This document shows, piece by piece, positions 1 to 5,569 of a stretch of DNA of 5,704 nt. The DNA lies in assembly GCA_013152195.1 (NCBI GenBank), contig JAADGU010000143.1:1-5704 (forward strand), read 5' to 3'. Source of the DNA: Nitrospirota bacterium. GTDB lineage: Bacteria; Nitrospirota; Thermodesulfovibrionia; Thermodesulfovibrionales; JdFR-85. The translations under genes were made by a program, and so were the position numbers. The notes under the pieces were generated by a model. That model did not search any database. It saw only the letters and a list, made by a program, of their open reading frames with translations, and had not been told where the DNA came from. Numbering within the stretch: the stretch's first letter is position 1; the number at the start of each line of letters is the position of its first letter.

Positions 1-1700
1 AGCTCTATCTGAATGTTCTTTGTCCTTTTATCGTATTTTACCAGTTCAAGGGTTGAACTTATCAAATCCCGGACCCTGAATGGTTTTATGTCTTCGGCCT
101 TTGTCTTTGCAAAACTCGACATCTGCCGTACAATAGTGGCAATACGGTTTATATGTTTTGCTATTGTGTTAAGTGCATCCCTGGTAAAATCATCAAAATC
201 CATATCCCTTAATATCTGGACATAGGAGGATATGGATGTGAGCGGGTTTCCTATCTCATGGGCCACGCCTGCGGAAAGCCTTGAGAGGGCAGTCAGTTTC
301 TCTGACTGCATAAGTTGTTCCTCAGCCTTTTTCATCTCTGTAACGTCCTGTACGAGGACCAGTATCCGGCAGCGGCCATCGGGGGTCTTCAAAGGGGTTG
401 ATGTTACCTGGAAATAGCCCTTTTTATTGCCAAGATCAAGATATGCAACCTCCTGGATTAACCTGTTATCTACAGTTGCACTGCAGACCGTATTTGCAGC
501 ACCGGTATCACCCTGAAGCTTATTTAATGCAAGATTCTTCATACACTCTTCAGACAGCCATTCCTGCATCACCCTGTTCATCCACACGGGCCTCTCTTGT
601 TCATCAAAGATGCATATACCCGCCTCAAGAGAACTCACAATTGCATCAAGCTTCTCCTTCTCACTCTTCAGCTCCTTTGTCCTCTCCTGGACAATGTCTT
701 CAAGTTCCTGGGCATACTCCTTTAGCTTATCCATATACAGCGCCTTTTCTTCAGCCTTAACCCTCTCCCTGTTAATCATGACAACAACAAAGGCACCAAT
801 AACTGTTGCAAGAAATATCGCAAGGACCAGCATGGAGTGGAGTCTCAGACTGTTTTTTATGCTTGCTGTAACTTCTGAGTAAGGGATGGATACACATATG
901 ATCCAGTTCATGTGGCCTATATTTATTTTTGAGAATGCCACAAGCTTGTCCTCGCCCTGAGGAGCAATGTATGAACTGAACCCGACCTCTTTTGCACCAA
1001 GTATCTGTATCTCTGTCCTGAAAGACTCGTGGCATCCGTAGCAGGACTTGTCGGCCCTGAAGATGTTCCTCCCAATCATAGCTGGCTCTGTTGGATGGTA
1101 AATCAATGTTCCGCTGCTGTCCATCATCCAGGCATAGCCCCTCTCTCCTGACTTAACCGGATAAAAATACTTCCTGGTGACATCATCCATGTTGACACCA
1201 AGAAGGATGGAGCCAATAAACCGCCCCCCTTTTGTTATGGGAGTGGCAAGCCTTATCTTTCCTGTCTCTGTTATGCGATCGGAAAAACGTACCTCTCCGG
1301 GGCTAAGCCCCTTCGTTAACTCATAGAGCCTGCGGTCGTCTTCATTAAGGGATACCCCCTGCAATGTCGAAAAAACCGGTCTCTCCCCTGCATCAAGCAC
1401 CATCATATCAATACCGATATCCGCTCCGGGTTCTGGAAAGGCATTGGCAATGAACCCGGCCATCCCATCCTCCTGAAGCCCCCTGTATGCAAGTAATTGA
1501 GAAAGAACGCGGGTCTCGTCTTCAAGGTGTTTAAGTGTGGTCTGGATTGAGGATGCGATGGTCTTGGCAATTATAAGCTGTTGCTGGTTGAACTGGGCGG
1601 CCATCTCGGCCTGGTAGTTCCGCTGAAAGAAGAGATTAAGTGTAACTATTATGCTTACAACGACTAACAGAAAGACAATGAGTCCTATTCTGAATTTCAT
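1..1700 (-). CDS. Membrane sensor histidine kinase with heme-c motif in Cache domain (partial, 3' end off left edge)
   Basis: This is the N-terminal 566 codons of a two-component sensor kinase; the catalytic ATPase domain lies beyond the left edge. Seen in the translation: a membrane helix at residues 5-25, a periplasmic region at about 26-288, a second helix at about 290-309 (LVLAIFLATVIGAFVVVMI), a charged coiled coil at 312-350 with no evident HAMP domain, a PAS domain at about 350-465, and an HisKA domain with H-box GVAHEIGNPLTS, phospho-acceptor His481. The periplasmic part has Cache features (GYAWMMDSSGTLIYHP, then GRNIF). Directly after these comes CYGCH (residues 220-224), a CxxCH covalent heme-c motif. 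The H-box style is that of NtrB/AtoS-like kinases, which commonly phosphorylate NtrC-type sigma-54 activators. The ATG at 1700 follows AAGG four bases upstream. Inferred role: sensing redox state or a small ligand such as NO or nitrite in the periplasm. The ligand cannot be read from sequence. Confidence 0.93.
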   Translation of the reverse strand, partial: MKFRIGLIVFLLVVVSIIVTLNLFFQRNYQAEMAAQFNQQQLIIAKTIASSIQTTLKHLEDETRVLSQLLAYRGLQEDGMAGFIANAFPEPGADIGIDMMVLDAGERPVFSTLQGVSLNEDDRRLYELTKGLSPGEVRFSDRITETGKIRLATPITKGGRFIGSILLGVNMDDVTRKYFYPVKSGERGYAWMMDSSGTLIYHPTEPAMIGRNIFRADKSCYGCHESFRTEIQILGAKEVGFSSYIAPQGEDKLVAFSKINIGHMNWIICVSIPYSEVTASIKNSLRLHSMLVLAIFLATVIGAFVVVMINRERVKAEEKALYMDKLKEYAQELEDIVQERTKELKSEKEKLDAIVSSLEAGICIFDEQERPVWMNRVMQEWLSEECMKNLALNKLQGDTGAANTVCSATVDNRLIQEVAYLDLGNKKGYFQVTSTPLKTPDGRCRILVLVQDVTEMKKAEEQLMQSEKLTALSRLSAGVAHEIGNPLTSISSYVQILRDMDFDDFTRDALNTIAKHINRIATIVRQMSSFAKTKAEDIKPFRVRDLISSTLELVKYDKRTKNIQIE

Positions 1701-1772
1701 ATAACCTTCGCTGCAGCTCTCCGGGTAACAACTCTGAGCTCCCGGGACTCTGCGTGTTGAAACACCGGCAAA

Positions 1773-2774
1773 TTAAACCTTCCTTCGCCGCCCTTTTGCC
1801 AGCTCTTCCAGTGCCTTTAACTTCTCTGTCTCCCCTATTGCAATTAACGTATCACCGGCCTTGATAAGCGTATTGTGCACAGGATTAAATTTCATATCAC
1901 CATCCCTTCTCTTTATGGCAACAACAATTACACCAAGCTCTCTGCCGACACCGGCCTCATGGATGGTCTTCTCTGCAATGAGAGATCCACCTTCAACCGG
2001 GATTTCCTCCATCTGCAACTCCAGATTCCCGCTCCTGGTTGCAAACTCCAGGAAATCCACAACCGCTGGTTTTAACACTGTCTGAGCTATTCTGAGCCCA
2101 CCGATATGATAAGGTGAAACGACCCTGTCGGCACCTGCCCTGAGGAGCTTCTGCCCCGAACCCTCCTCACCTGCCCTTGCAACTATAAAGAGTGAAGGAT
2201 TCAATTCCCTTGCACTGAGGACCACATAAAGATTCTGGGCATCTGTGGAAAGGACTGAAATCAACCCCCTCGCTTTCTCAATACCTGCCTGTTTGAGAAT
2301 CTCGTCCTTTGTTGCATCACCGTAAACAAAGACCGTCTCTTCATCCGCATCAAGCTCCGGAGGCTCTTTCTCCACAACTACAAAGGGGACACCTTTAGCC
2401 TTCAGTTCATTGCAGATTATCTTGCCCATGCGTCCGTACCCGCAGACAATGAAGTGATTCTTAATCGACTTAAGCCTTTTCTCCAATTTTCTCCTCCCAA
2501 AGGCCTTCTGGATTTCACCCTCAAAAACTATCCTTATCCCGTTATTGATTCCATATGCCACCGCTCCTACACCGACAAAGACAAGGATGATTGTAAATGC
2601 CCGGCCTGTAAAAGAGAGCGGCCTTACCTCCTGATAGCCAATGGTGGAGAGGGTGATAACCGTCATATAAAGAGAATCGAAAAGAGTCCACCCTTCAATG
2701 ATGGAATAGCCAACAGTACCTGACAAAATAACCAGAAATACGAGTCCCAGTGAAAGAAAAGCCCTCTTCCTCAA
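1773..2774 (-). CDS. Two-transmembrane RCK-domain potassium channel family protein
   Basis: A 333-residue protein built like MthK-type channels. It has membrane helix 1 (about 4-24), a pore helix and selectivity filter (TVITLSTIGYQE, filter at 44-49), membrane helix 2 (about 58-79), then a cytoplasmic RCK/TrkA-N Rossmann domain (about 106-225) and a TrkA-C/RCK-C domain (about 245-325). The nucleotide-binding loop is GYGRMG (112-117), with an acidic residue (E135) after the second strand and GD at 152-153. Such proteins form tetrameric K+ channels gated by ligands on the RCK ring. The filter is TIGYQ rather than the canonical TVGYG, so ion selectivity is less certain. The start is TTG at 2774, with AAGGAAGGGG ending 12 bases upstream; no ATG or GTG exists in frame between it and the upstream stop. 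It begins 25 bases after the Mut7-C gene and ends 72 bases before the kinase, which suggests cotranscription. Confidence 0.9.
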   Translation of the reverse strand: MRKRAFLSLGLVFLVILSGTVGYSIIEGWTLFDSLYMTVITLSTIGYQEVRPLSFTGRAFTIILVFVGVGAVAYGINNGIRIVFEGEIQKAFGRRKLEKRLKSIKNHFIVCGYGRMGKIICNELKAKGVPFVVVEKEPPELDADEETVFVYGDATKDEILKQAGIEKARGLISVLSTDAQNLYVVLSARELNPSLFIVARAGEEGSGQKLLRAGADRVVSPYHIGGLRIAQTVLKPAVVDFLEFATRSGNLELQMEEIPVEGGSLIAEKTIHEAGVGRELGVIVVAIKRRDGDMKFNPVHNTLIKAGDTLIAIGETEKLKALEELAKGRRRKV

Positions 2775-2799
2775 AATACCGTCTATCCCCTTCCTTAAA

Positions 2800-3276
2800 T
2801 TATCCCGGTTTCTTTAATTCCGAAATACCATGGTGAACCATGGCAATCTTCTTTAGAATATTTCTTATATGTGACCCTTCCCAGTAAATACTGTTGCACA
2901 TGGGACATCTCTGAAAGAGATCATGGTGCATATAAACATACTCAGGCACTAACTCCTTCACCTCCTGCTTTTCAACGGGCTCAAGAGAAACATTACATCT
3001 CATGCAACGCCTTGACGCATTCCCCGGTAGAGGGAACTCGGACAACACCTCCATAAGCTGCTCATCCAGGTTCTCTGAATCAATGAGCCTGCACTCCACA
3101 CTGAAGTCCTCAGGCAGCCTCCTGTCCCTCGTAAGCAGGACCCGGCCCTCTGCACGTGCTATCCTTACCAGCTCCCTGTCATCAATATCCCTGAAATACA
3201 GCACATCGCAACCAAGGAACCGCATCCACTTTGCAAGACGTCCAAGCATGGCATCTGCAACAAAGGCTACGGCCAT
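2800..3276 (-). CDS. Mut7-C RNase domain protein with zinc ribbon
   Basis: A 158-residue cytoplasmic protein of the Mut7-C (formerly DUF82) family, a PIN-like fold predicted to be an RNase. Residues 1-80 carry the family pattern: FVADAMLGRLAKWMRFLG near the N-terminus with acidic D8, DIDDREL (30-36), and LLTRDRRL (47-54) with D51; these acidic residues are the probable metal-binding site. A zinc ribbon follows, with CMRC at 91-94 and CPMC at 124-127, and GSHIRNI near the end. The length is normal for stand-alone bacterial members. Substrate and pathway are not known for this group. The ATG at 3276 is forced at the 5' side by an in-frame TAA three codons upstream, and it has no Shine-Dalgarno sequence, so the mRNA may be leaderless. 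The gene leads the leftward cluster and ends 25 bases before the channel gene; no functional link to the channel is evident. Confidence 0.88.
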   Translation of the reverse strand: MAVAFVADAMLGRLAKWMRFLGCDVLYFRDIDDRELVRIARAEGRVLLTRDRRLPEDFSVECRLIDSENLDEQLMEVLSEFPLPGNASRRCMRCNVSLEPVEKQEVKELVPEYVYMHHDLFQRCPMCNSIYWEGSHIRNILKKIAMVHHGISELKKPG

Positions 3277-3281
3277 ATTTT

Positions 3282-3287
3282 ATTTTA
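3282..3287 (-). promoter_or_regulatory. Possible -10 element giving a leaderless Mut7-C transcript
   Basis: TAAAAT on the minus strand matches five of six bases of the TATAAT consensus, and the A of the ATG at 3276 is the sixth base downstream, where transcription would start. This agrees with the lack of any ribosome-binding site before that ATG. No convincing -35 hexamer is placed 16-18 bases upstream and the region is AT-rich, so this is a weak call. Confidence 0.25.
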
Positions 3288-3318
3288 CAATAAAACCTGC
3301 AAGGAAATATTTTTAAGC

Positions 3319-3330
3319 ATGCCCGGGCAT
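3319..3330. repeat. Perfect 12-base palindrome ATGCCCGGGCAT
   Basis: ATGCCCGGGCAT is its own reverse complement and stands out as a GC-rich island in an otherwise AT-rich intergenic stretch. It lies 43-54 bases upstream of the Mut7-C start and could be an operator for a dimeric regulator. No known regulator motif was recognised. Confidence 0.35.
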
Positions 3331-3369
3331 CAAAATACAGAAAAAACAGGGCTTAAATATTCATTGATG

Positions 3370-3403
3370 CTTACAAAATTGCACCTTCATACAATTTTGC
3401 AAG
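3370..3403. promoter_or_regulatory. Inverted repeat, candidate enhancer/operator for nrfHA
   Basis: CTTACAAAATTG (3370-3381) and CAATTTTGCAAG (3392-3403) are inverted copies that match in 11 of 12 positions, separated by 10 bases, so their centres are 22 bases (about two helical turns) apart. The midpoint is about 85-90 bases upstream of the start predicted from the -24/-12 element at 3448-3463, a usual place for an enhancer-binding-protein site. It could also act on the leftward promoter. A role in RNA is less likely because there is no T-run after the second arm. Confidence 0.5.
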
Positions 3404-3447
3404 TCATTAAAACGATAAAAACCTAACAAAATCAAGTCGTCACGATC

Positions 3448-3463
3448 TGGCATGTTTTTAGCA
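3448..3463 (+). promoter_or_regulatory. Candidate sigma-54 (-24/-12) promoter for nrfHA
   Basis: TGGCATGTTTTTAGCA fits the sigma-54 consensus TGGCACG-N4-TTGCA, with the invariant GG and GC at the correct spacing. The differences are T for C in the first block and A for T in TTGC. The predicted start is near 3473-3475, giving a leader of about 100 bases before nrfH. In Desulfovibrio vulgaris nrfHA is known to be controlled by a sigma-54 activator (NrfR), so such a promoter is plausible here. No good sigma-70 pair was found nearby. Confidence 0.55.
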
Positions 3464-3530
3464 TATAGATATGTTCCTGCTTGATTAGGTACTAACGAAA
3501 AGGATATCGGATTAATTCCTTCTAGAAATC

Positions 3531-3554
3531 AGCACTGGCAGCAGCAAAAGTGCT
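3531..3554 (+). other. Small hairpin in the nrfH leader
   Basis: AGCACT (3531-3536) and AGTGCT (3549-3554) form a perfect six-base stem around a 12-base loop, ending 10 bases before the nrfH ribosome-binding site. A second weak stem, AAGGA (3500-3504) with TCCTT (3517-3521), lies upstream. Neither resembles a known riboswitch. They may be chance, or may affect mRNA stability or initiation. Confidence 0.25.
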
Positions 3555-3564
3555 AACAATACTC

Positions 3565-3570
3565 AGGAGA
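3565..3570 (+). promoter_or_regulatory. Ribosome-binding site of nrfH
   Basis: AGGAGA lies six bases before the ATG at 3577. It favours that ATG over the in-frame GTG at 3550, which has no Shine-Dalgarno sequence and would add nine residues (MLTILRRSN) ahead of the membrane anchor. Confidence 0.8.
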
Positions 3571-3576
3571 TCAAAC

Positions 3577-3996
3577 ATGCAGAAAAGACTTAAAATTTTG
3601 CTTTATGTGTTGGGAGTTATGGTTTTTGCAGCAGTAGCAGTAAAGGGAATGTTTGCAGTTACGGGAACATCGGAATTCTGTGTTTCGTGTCACACAATGA
3701 AATCACAGTATAAGAACTGGTCACATTCGGCTCACAGTACCCGGGCGGGTTGCAGCGACTGTCATGTGCCACAGGAAAACGTTGTAGCCAAACTGGCAGC
3801 AAAAACCCGTGATGGGTTCAACCACGTCTATGCCTTTGCCCTTGACAAGGTGCCAGACCCGATCCGCCTGAAGCCGCGGAGTCAGAAAACCGTGATGAAA
3901 AACTGCGTGAGGTGTCATAAACAACTGGTGGAAAAGATATCCATGGAGGAGAGAAAGTGCTGGGATTGCCACCGCGGAACACCACATGGGTATTAA
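3577..3996 (+). CDS. nrfH: Cytochrome c nitrite reductase small subunit NrfH
   Basis: A 139-residue tetraheme membrane-anchored cytochrome of the NapC/NirT family. It oxidises menaquinol at the periplasmic face of the inner membrane and passes electrons to NrfA. Seen: a short positive N-terminus, one uncleaved helix at about 6-28 (LKILLYVLGVMVFAAVAV), and four CxxCH sites at C35 (CVSCHTM), C59 (CSDCH), C110 (CVRCH) and C128 (CWDCH). Met41 in CxxCHxM matches the methionine that ligates heme 1 in Desulfovibrio vulgaris NrfH. Lysines at 72 and 76 and the region KTRDGFNHVYAF correspond to the quinol-side segment between hemes 2 and 3. Length is typical for the family. The start is set by AGGAGA at 3565-3570. 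nrfA follows after 51 bases, the standard nrfHA order, and both should be transcribed from the promoter near 3448. Nothing looks damaged in this gene. Confidence 0.95.
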   Translation: MQKRLKILLYVLGVMVFAAVAVKGMFAVTGTSEFCVSCHTMKSQYKNWSHSAHSTRAGCSDCHVPQENVVAKLAAKTRDGFNHVYAFALDKVPDPIRLKPRSQKTVMKNCVRCHKQLVEKISMEERKCWDCHRGTPHGY

Positions 3997-4030
3997 AATT
4001 GACTGAAATAATAAAAACAATTTACAGAAA

Positions 4031-4038
4031 AAGGAGGT
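4031..4038 (+). promoter_or_regulatory. Ribosome-binding site of nrfA
   Basis: AAGGAGGT is a near-perfect Shine-Dalgarno sequence nine bases before ATG 4048. An in-frame TTG at 4045 lies six bases from it and would add only one residue. ATG is preferred by codon type. The strong site suggests high translation of NrfA relative to NrfH. Confidence 0.85.
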
Positions 4039-4047
4039 AACATTTTG

Positions 4048-5082
4048 ATGCAAAAGTACAGGCTTACAATATTAGCACTGCTGTTTATATCCCTGAGTCT
4101 GCTGCTCAGCGGCTGCGCAGAGGAGGCTCAGACAGTACAAAGTGCCATCACCATCCCCGAAGACGAGGTGGACCCAAAGGTCTGGGGGCAAAAGTTTCCG
4201 AATCACTATGACAGTTACCTTAAAAACAGTGAACGGACCAAAGGGTACAGCAAGTACCGCAGTGACAGCGAAGACAGGCTGAGTCCCTGGCCCTTCCAGT
4301 TTATTCTGGCAGACGGCTGGGGCATGGGCGTTGAATACAATGAGCCCAATGGACACACTGATATGCTGAAGGATCAGTTGAAAGTAGATGCCAGGCGTAA
4401 GGGTTCCGGAGGTGTATGCCTCACCTGCAAGACACCTTATGCCCCTAAGTTAAAGGAAGAGATGGGAGAGGATTATTTCAAAAAACCTTATAACGAAGTA
4501 CATGCCCGGATACCGAAAAAGGATCAGGAACTGGGTGTGGCCTGTATAGATTGTCACGACCCTTCAACCATGAACCTGCGCATCAGCCGCTGGACCCTTA
4601 AAGAAGGTCTTAAGGCCATTGGCAAGGACCCTGATAAACTGACCCGGCAGGAGATGCGTACCCTTGCATGCGCCCAGTGTCACGTCACATACTCGATCTC
4701 CAAAAACAAGGAAGGCAAGTCAATCGGGGTCAAGTTTCCGTGGGCCAACGGTAAATGGGGCAACATCACTATAGAAGGAATCATCAAGCAGATACAGGAT
4801 GAGAACCTGAGGGAATGGAAGCACAGGATCACGGGCCAGAAATTAGGGCATGTGCGTCATCCGGAGTTCGAGTTGTTTTCAGCACCGGGGAGTGTCCACT
4901 GGGCAGCCAATGTTGCTTGTGCCGACTGTCATATGCCTTATGAGCGGGTTGGCAGTCAGAAGATATCTTCCCACAGATGGGAGAGCCCTTTCAAGAATGA
5001 AGCCCTGTATGCAGTGTCACAACCAGACCGGGGACTGGCTGAAACAACAGGTGATAAATATCCAGGACCGTGTAAATCATAA
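4048..5082 (+). CDS. nrfA: Cytochrome c nitrite reductase catalytic subunit NrfA, hemes 1-4 portion (frame broken near 4996)
   Basis: NrfA reduces nitrite to ammonium with six electrons in the periplasm, receiving them from NrfH. This frame encodes a lipoprotein signal peptide (residues 4-22, lipobox LLSGC, lipidated C23), then CLTCK (124-128), the active-site heme with lysine as ligand, followed by CIDCH (166), CAQCH (208) and CADCH (291). Other family residues: the heme-ligand His103 in NGH, R116 or R117 as probable active-site arginine, Tyr215, His271 in HPEFE, and His309 in SSHRW. Compared with E. coli NrfA, calcium ligand Glu215 is Thr214 here, and Lys261/Gln263 are His268/Arg270; an arginine at that place marks the calcium-independent class described from Geobacter lovleyi. 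After about Lys316 the frame is lost: the remaining 28 codons are non-family sequence ending at 5082. If truly translated so, the product lacks heme 5 and the C-terminal helices and would not be functional. Confidence 0.93.
   Translation: MQKYRLTILALLFISLSLLLSGCAEEAQTVQSAITIPEDEVDPKVWGQKFPNHYDSYLKNSERTKGYSKYRSDSEDRLSPWPFQFILADGWGMGVEYNEPNGHTDMLKDQLKVDARRKGSGGVCLTCKTPYAPKLKEEMGEDYFKKPYNEVHARIPKKDQELGVACIDCHDPSTMNLRISRWTLKEGLKAIGKDPDKLTRQEMRTLACAQCHVTYSISKNKEGKSIGVKFPWANGKWGNITIEGIIKQIQDENLREWKHRITGQKLGHVRHPEFELFSAPGSVHWAANVACADCHMPYERVGSQKISSHRWESPFKNEALYAVSQPDRGLAETTGDKYPGPCKS
4993..5005 (+). other. Frameshift point within nrfA
   Basis: Up to AAG at 4993-4995 (ESPFK) the NrfA sequence is in frame. 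From ATG 4997 (MKPCMQCH) it continues in the +1 frame, which means one extra base or the loss of two (or five, or eight) bases. Other NrfA proteins as I recall them have seven or eight residues between the SP and the heme-5 cysteine, against five here if one extra base is assumed, so a loss of bases is the better guess. There is no long homopolymer at the site. Confidence 0.85.
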
Positions 5083-5464
5083 CTTTACGAAGGCCGGCTA
5101 TGCCGTTGCCGAAGCTGCTCTCACCATAGAGGCCGCTTTAAAGACACCTGGTATTGATAAAGACTTAATCAGCAAAGCCCAGCACACTTACGAACAGGCC
5201 TACCTGAGGGTCACCTTTATAGGTGCTGAAAACAGTATGGGTTTCCATAATCCGCCTGAGGCCATGCGTATACTGACAGATGCGCTGGCGCAGGGAAAGG
5301 AAGTCACCGGGATGGCCCGGGATGCAATGTACAAAGCCGGGGTTACTCCGCCTGATTTCAGTCCCGACAAGATAGACAGGATAGTAAGGGAGAGATTCAC
5401 AACAAAAGACGGCAAAACCGGATTCAGACCCGATGTGCCCCGAAAGGCGGCTACCCTGGATTAA
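4997..5464 (+). pseudogene. nrfA: NrfA C-terminal portion in the +1 frame (heme 5 and helical domain)
   Basis: These 155 codons complete nrfA but are out of frame with its start. They begin with MKPCMQCHNQ, the fifth heme motif (cysteines at 5006 and 5015, His at 5018). They continue with QQVINIQDRV and a long helical segment, then AENSMGFHNPPEAMRIL, whose histidine (codon 5246-5248) is the conserved ligand region of the NrfA C-terminal domain and forms part of the dimer-helix region. The tail to TAA 5462-5464 is a normal NrfA end. Joined to the upstream part, the protein would be about 471 residues, close to the usual NrfA length. No ribosome-binding site precedes any start in this frame near 4997, so separate translation is unlikely. 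The good conservation of the whole segment means the break is recent, or is a sequence error. Confidence 0.88.
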
Positions 5465-5495
5465 GGGTATTAAGACATACAGCTGACTAAAAAAC

Positions 5496-5541
5496 AAAAA
5501 ACCCGAAGGGGAAACAGTTTCTGTCCCCCTTCGGGTTTTTT
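5496..5541. terminator. Bidirectional intrinsic terminator between nrfA and rpoC
   Basis: AAAAAACCCGAAGGGG (5496-5511) pairs perfectly with CCCCTTCGGGTTTTTT (5526-5541). Inside the 14-base loop, ACAG (5514-5517) can also pair with CTGT (5521-5524). The A-run on the left and T-run on the right give a GC stem plus U-tract in both directions, so it can end nrfHA transcripts rightward and rpoC transcripts leftward. It lies 31 bases after the nrfA stop and 28 bases beyond the rpoC stop. Confidence 0.95.
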
Positions 5542-5569
5542 CATTAACAAACTCTGCTAAACAGGTCCT

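Noticed and set aside
398..760. Plus-strand open frames between 13 and 882 lying over the kinase gene
   Set aside because: They have no recognisable protein features, while the minus strand reads a clear PAS/HisKA kinase through the whole stretch. They are antisense shadows.
772..1035. Minus-strand open frame overlapping the kinase in another frame
   Set aside because: It is low-complexity, Cys/His-rich and unlike any family. The kinase frame spans it completely, with Cache and membrane segments.
1701..1772. Possible terminator between the channel gene and the kinase gene
   Set aside because: Short complementary stretches exist (for example GTGTT/AACAC), but no GC stem followed by a T-run was seen on the minus strand. 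Readthrough is more likely.
3464..3469. TATAGA as a sigma-70 -10 box for nrfH
   Set aside because: The hexamer 17 bases upstream (CACGAT) does not resemble TTGACA. The overlapping -24/-12 pattern is a better fit.
3480..3496. FNR-like half-site TTGAT in the nrfH leader
   Set aside because: The second half, ATCAA, is absent at the required spacing, and the site lies downstream of the predicted start.
4345..4356. Apparent loss of an active-site arginine, because E. coli PRGH is PNGH here
   Set aside because: Counting from the CxxCK lysine, the catalytic arginine of E. coli NrfA (R106) is 12 residues after that His, in TLRTG. The likely equivalents here are R116 or R117, so the N in PNGH is not a catalytic loss.
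4986..4992. CCCTTTC as a slippery site for programmed frameshifting in nrfA
   Set aside because: It has the X XXY YYZ pattern, but a -1 slip leads to the wrong frame; heme 5 is in the +1 frame. No stop codon or other +1 shift signal is at the junction.
4850..4996. The 5' part of the open frame that contains the NrfA C-terminus
   Set aside because: Its first 49 codons are out of frame with the conserved NrfA sequence HPEFE to SHRW read in the upstream frame. Only the part from about 4997 is real NrfA.
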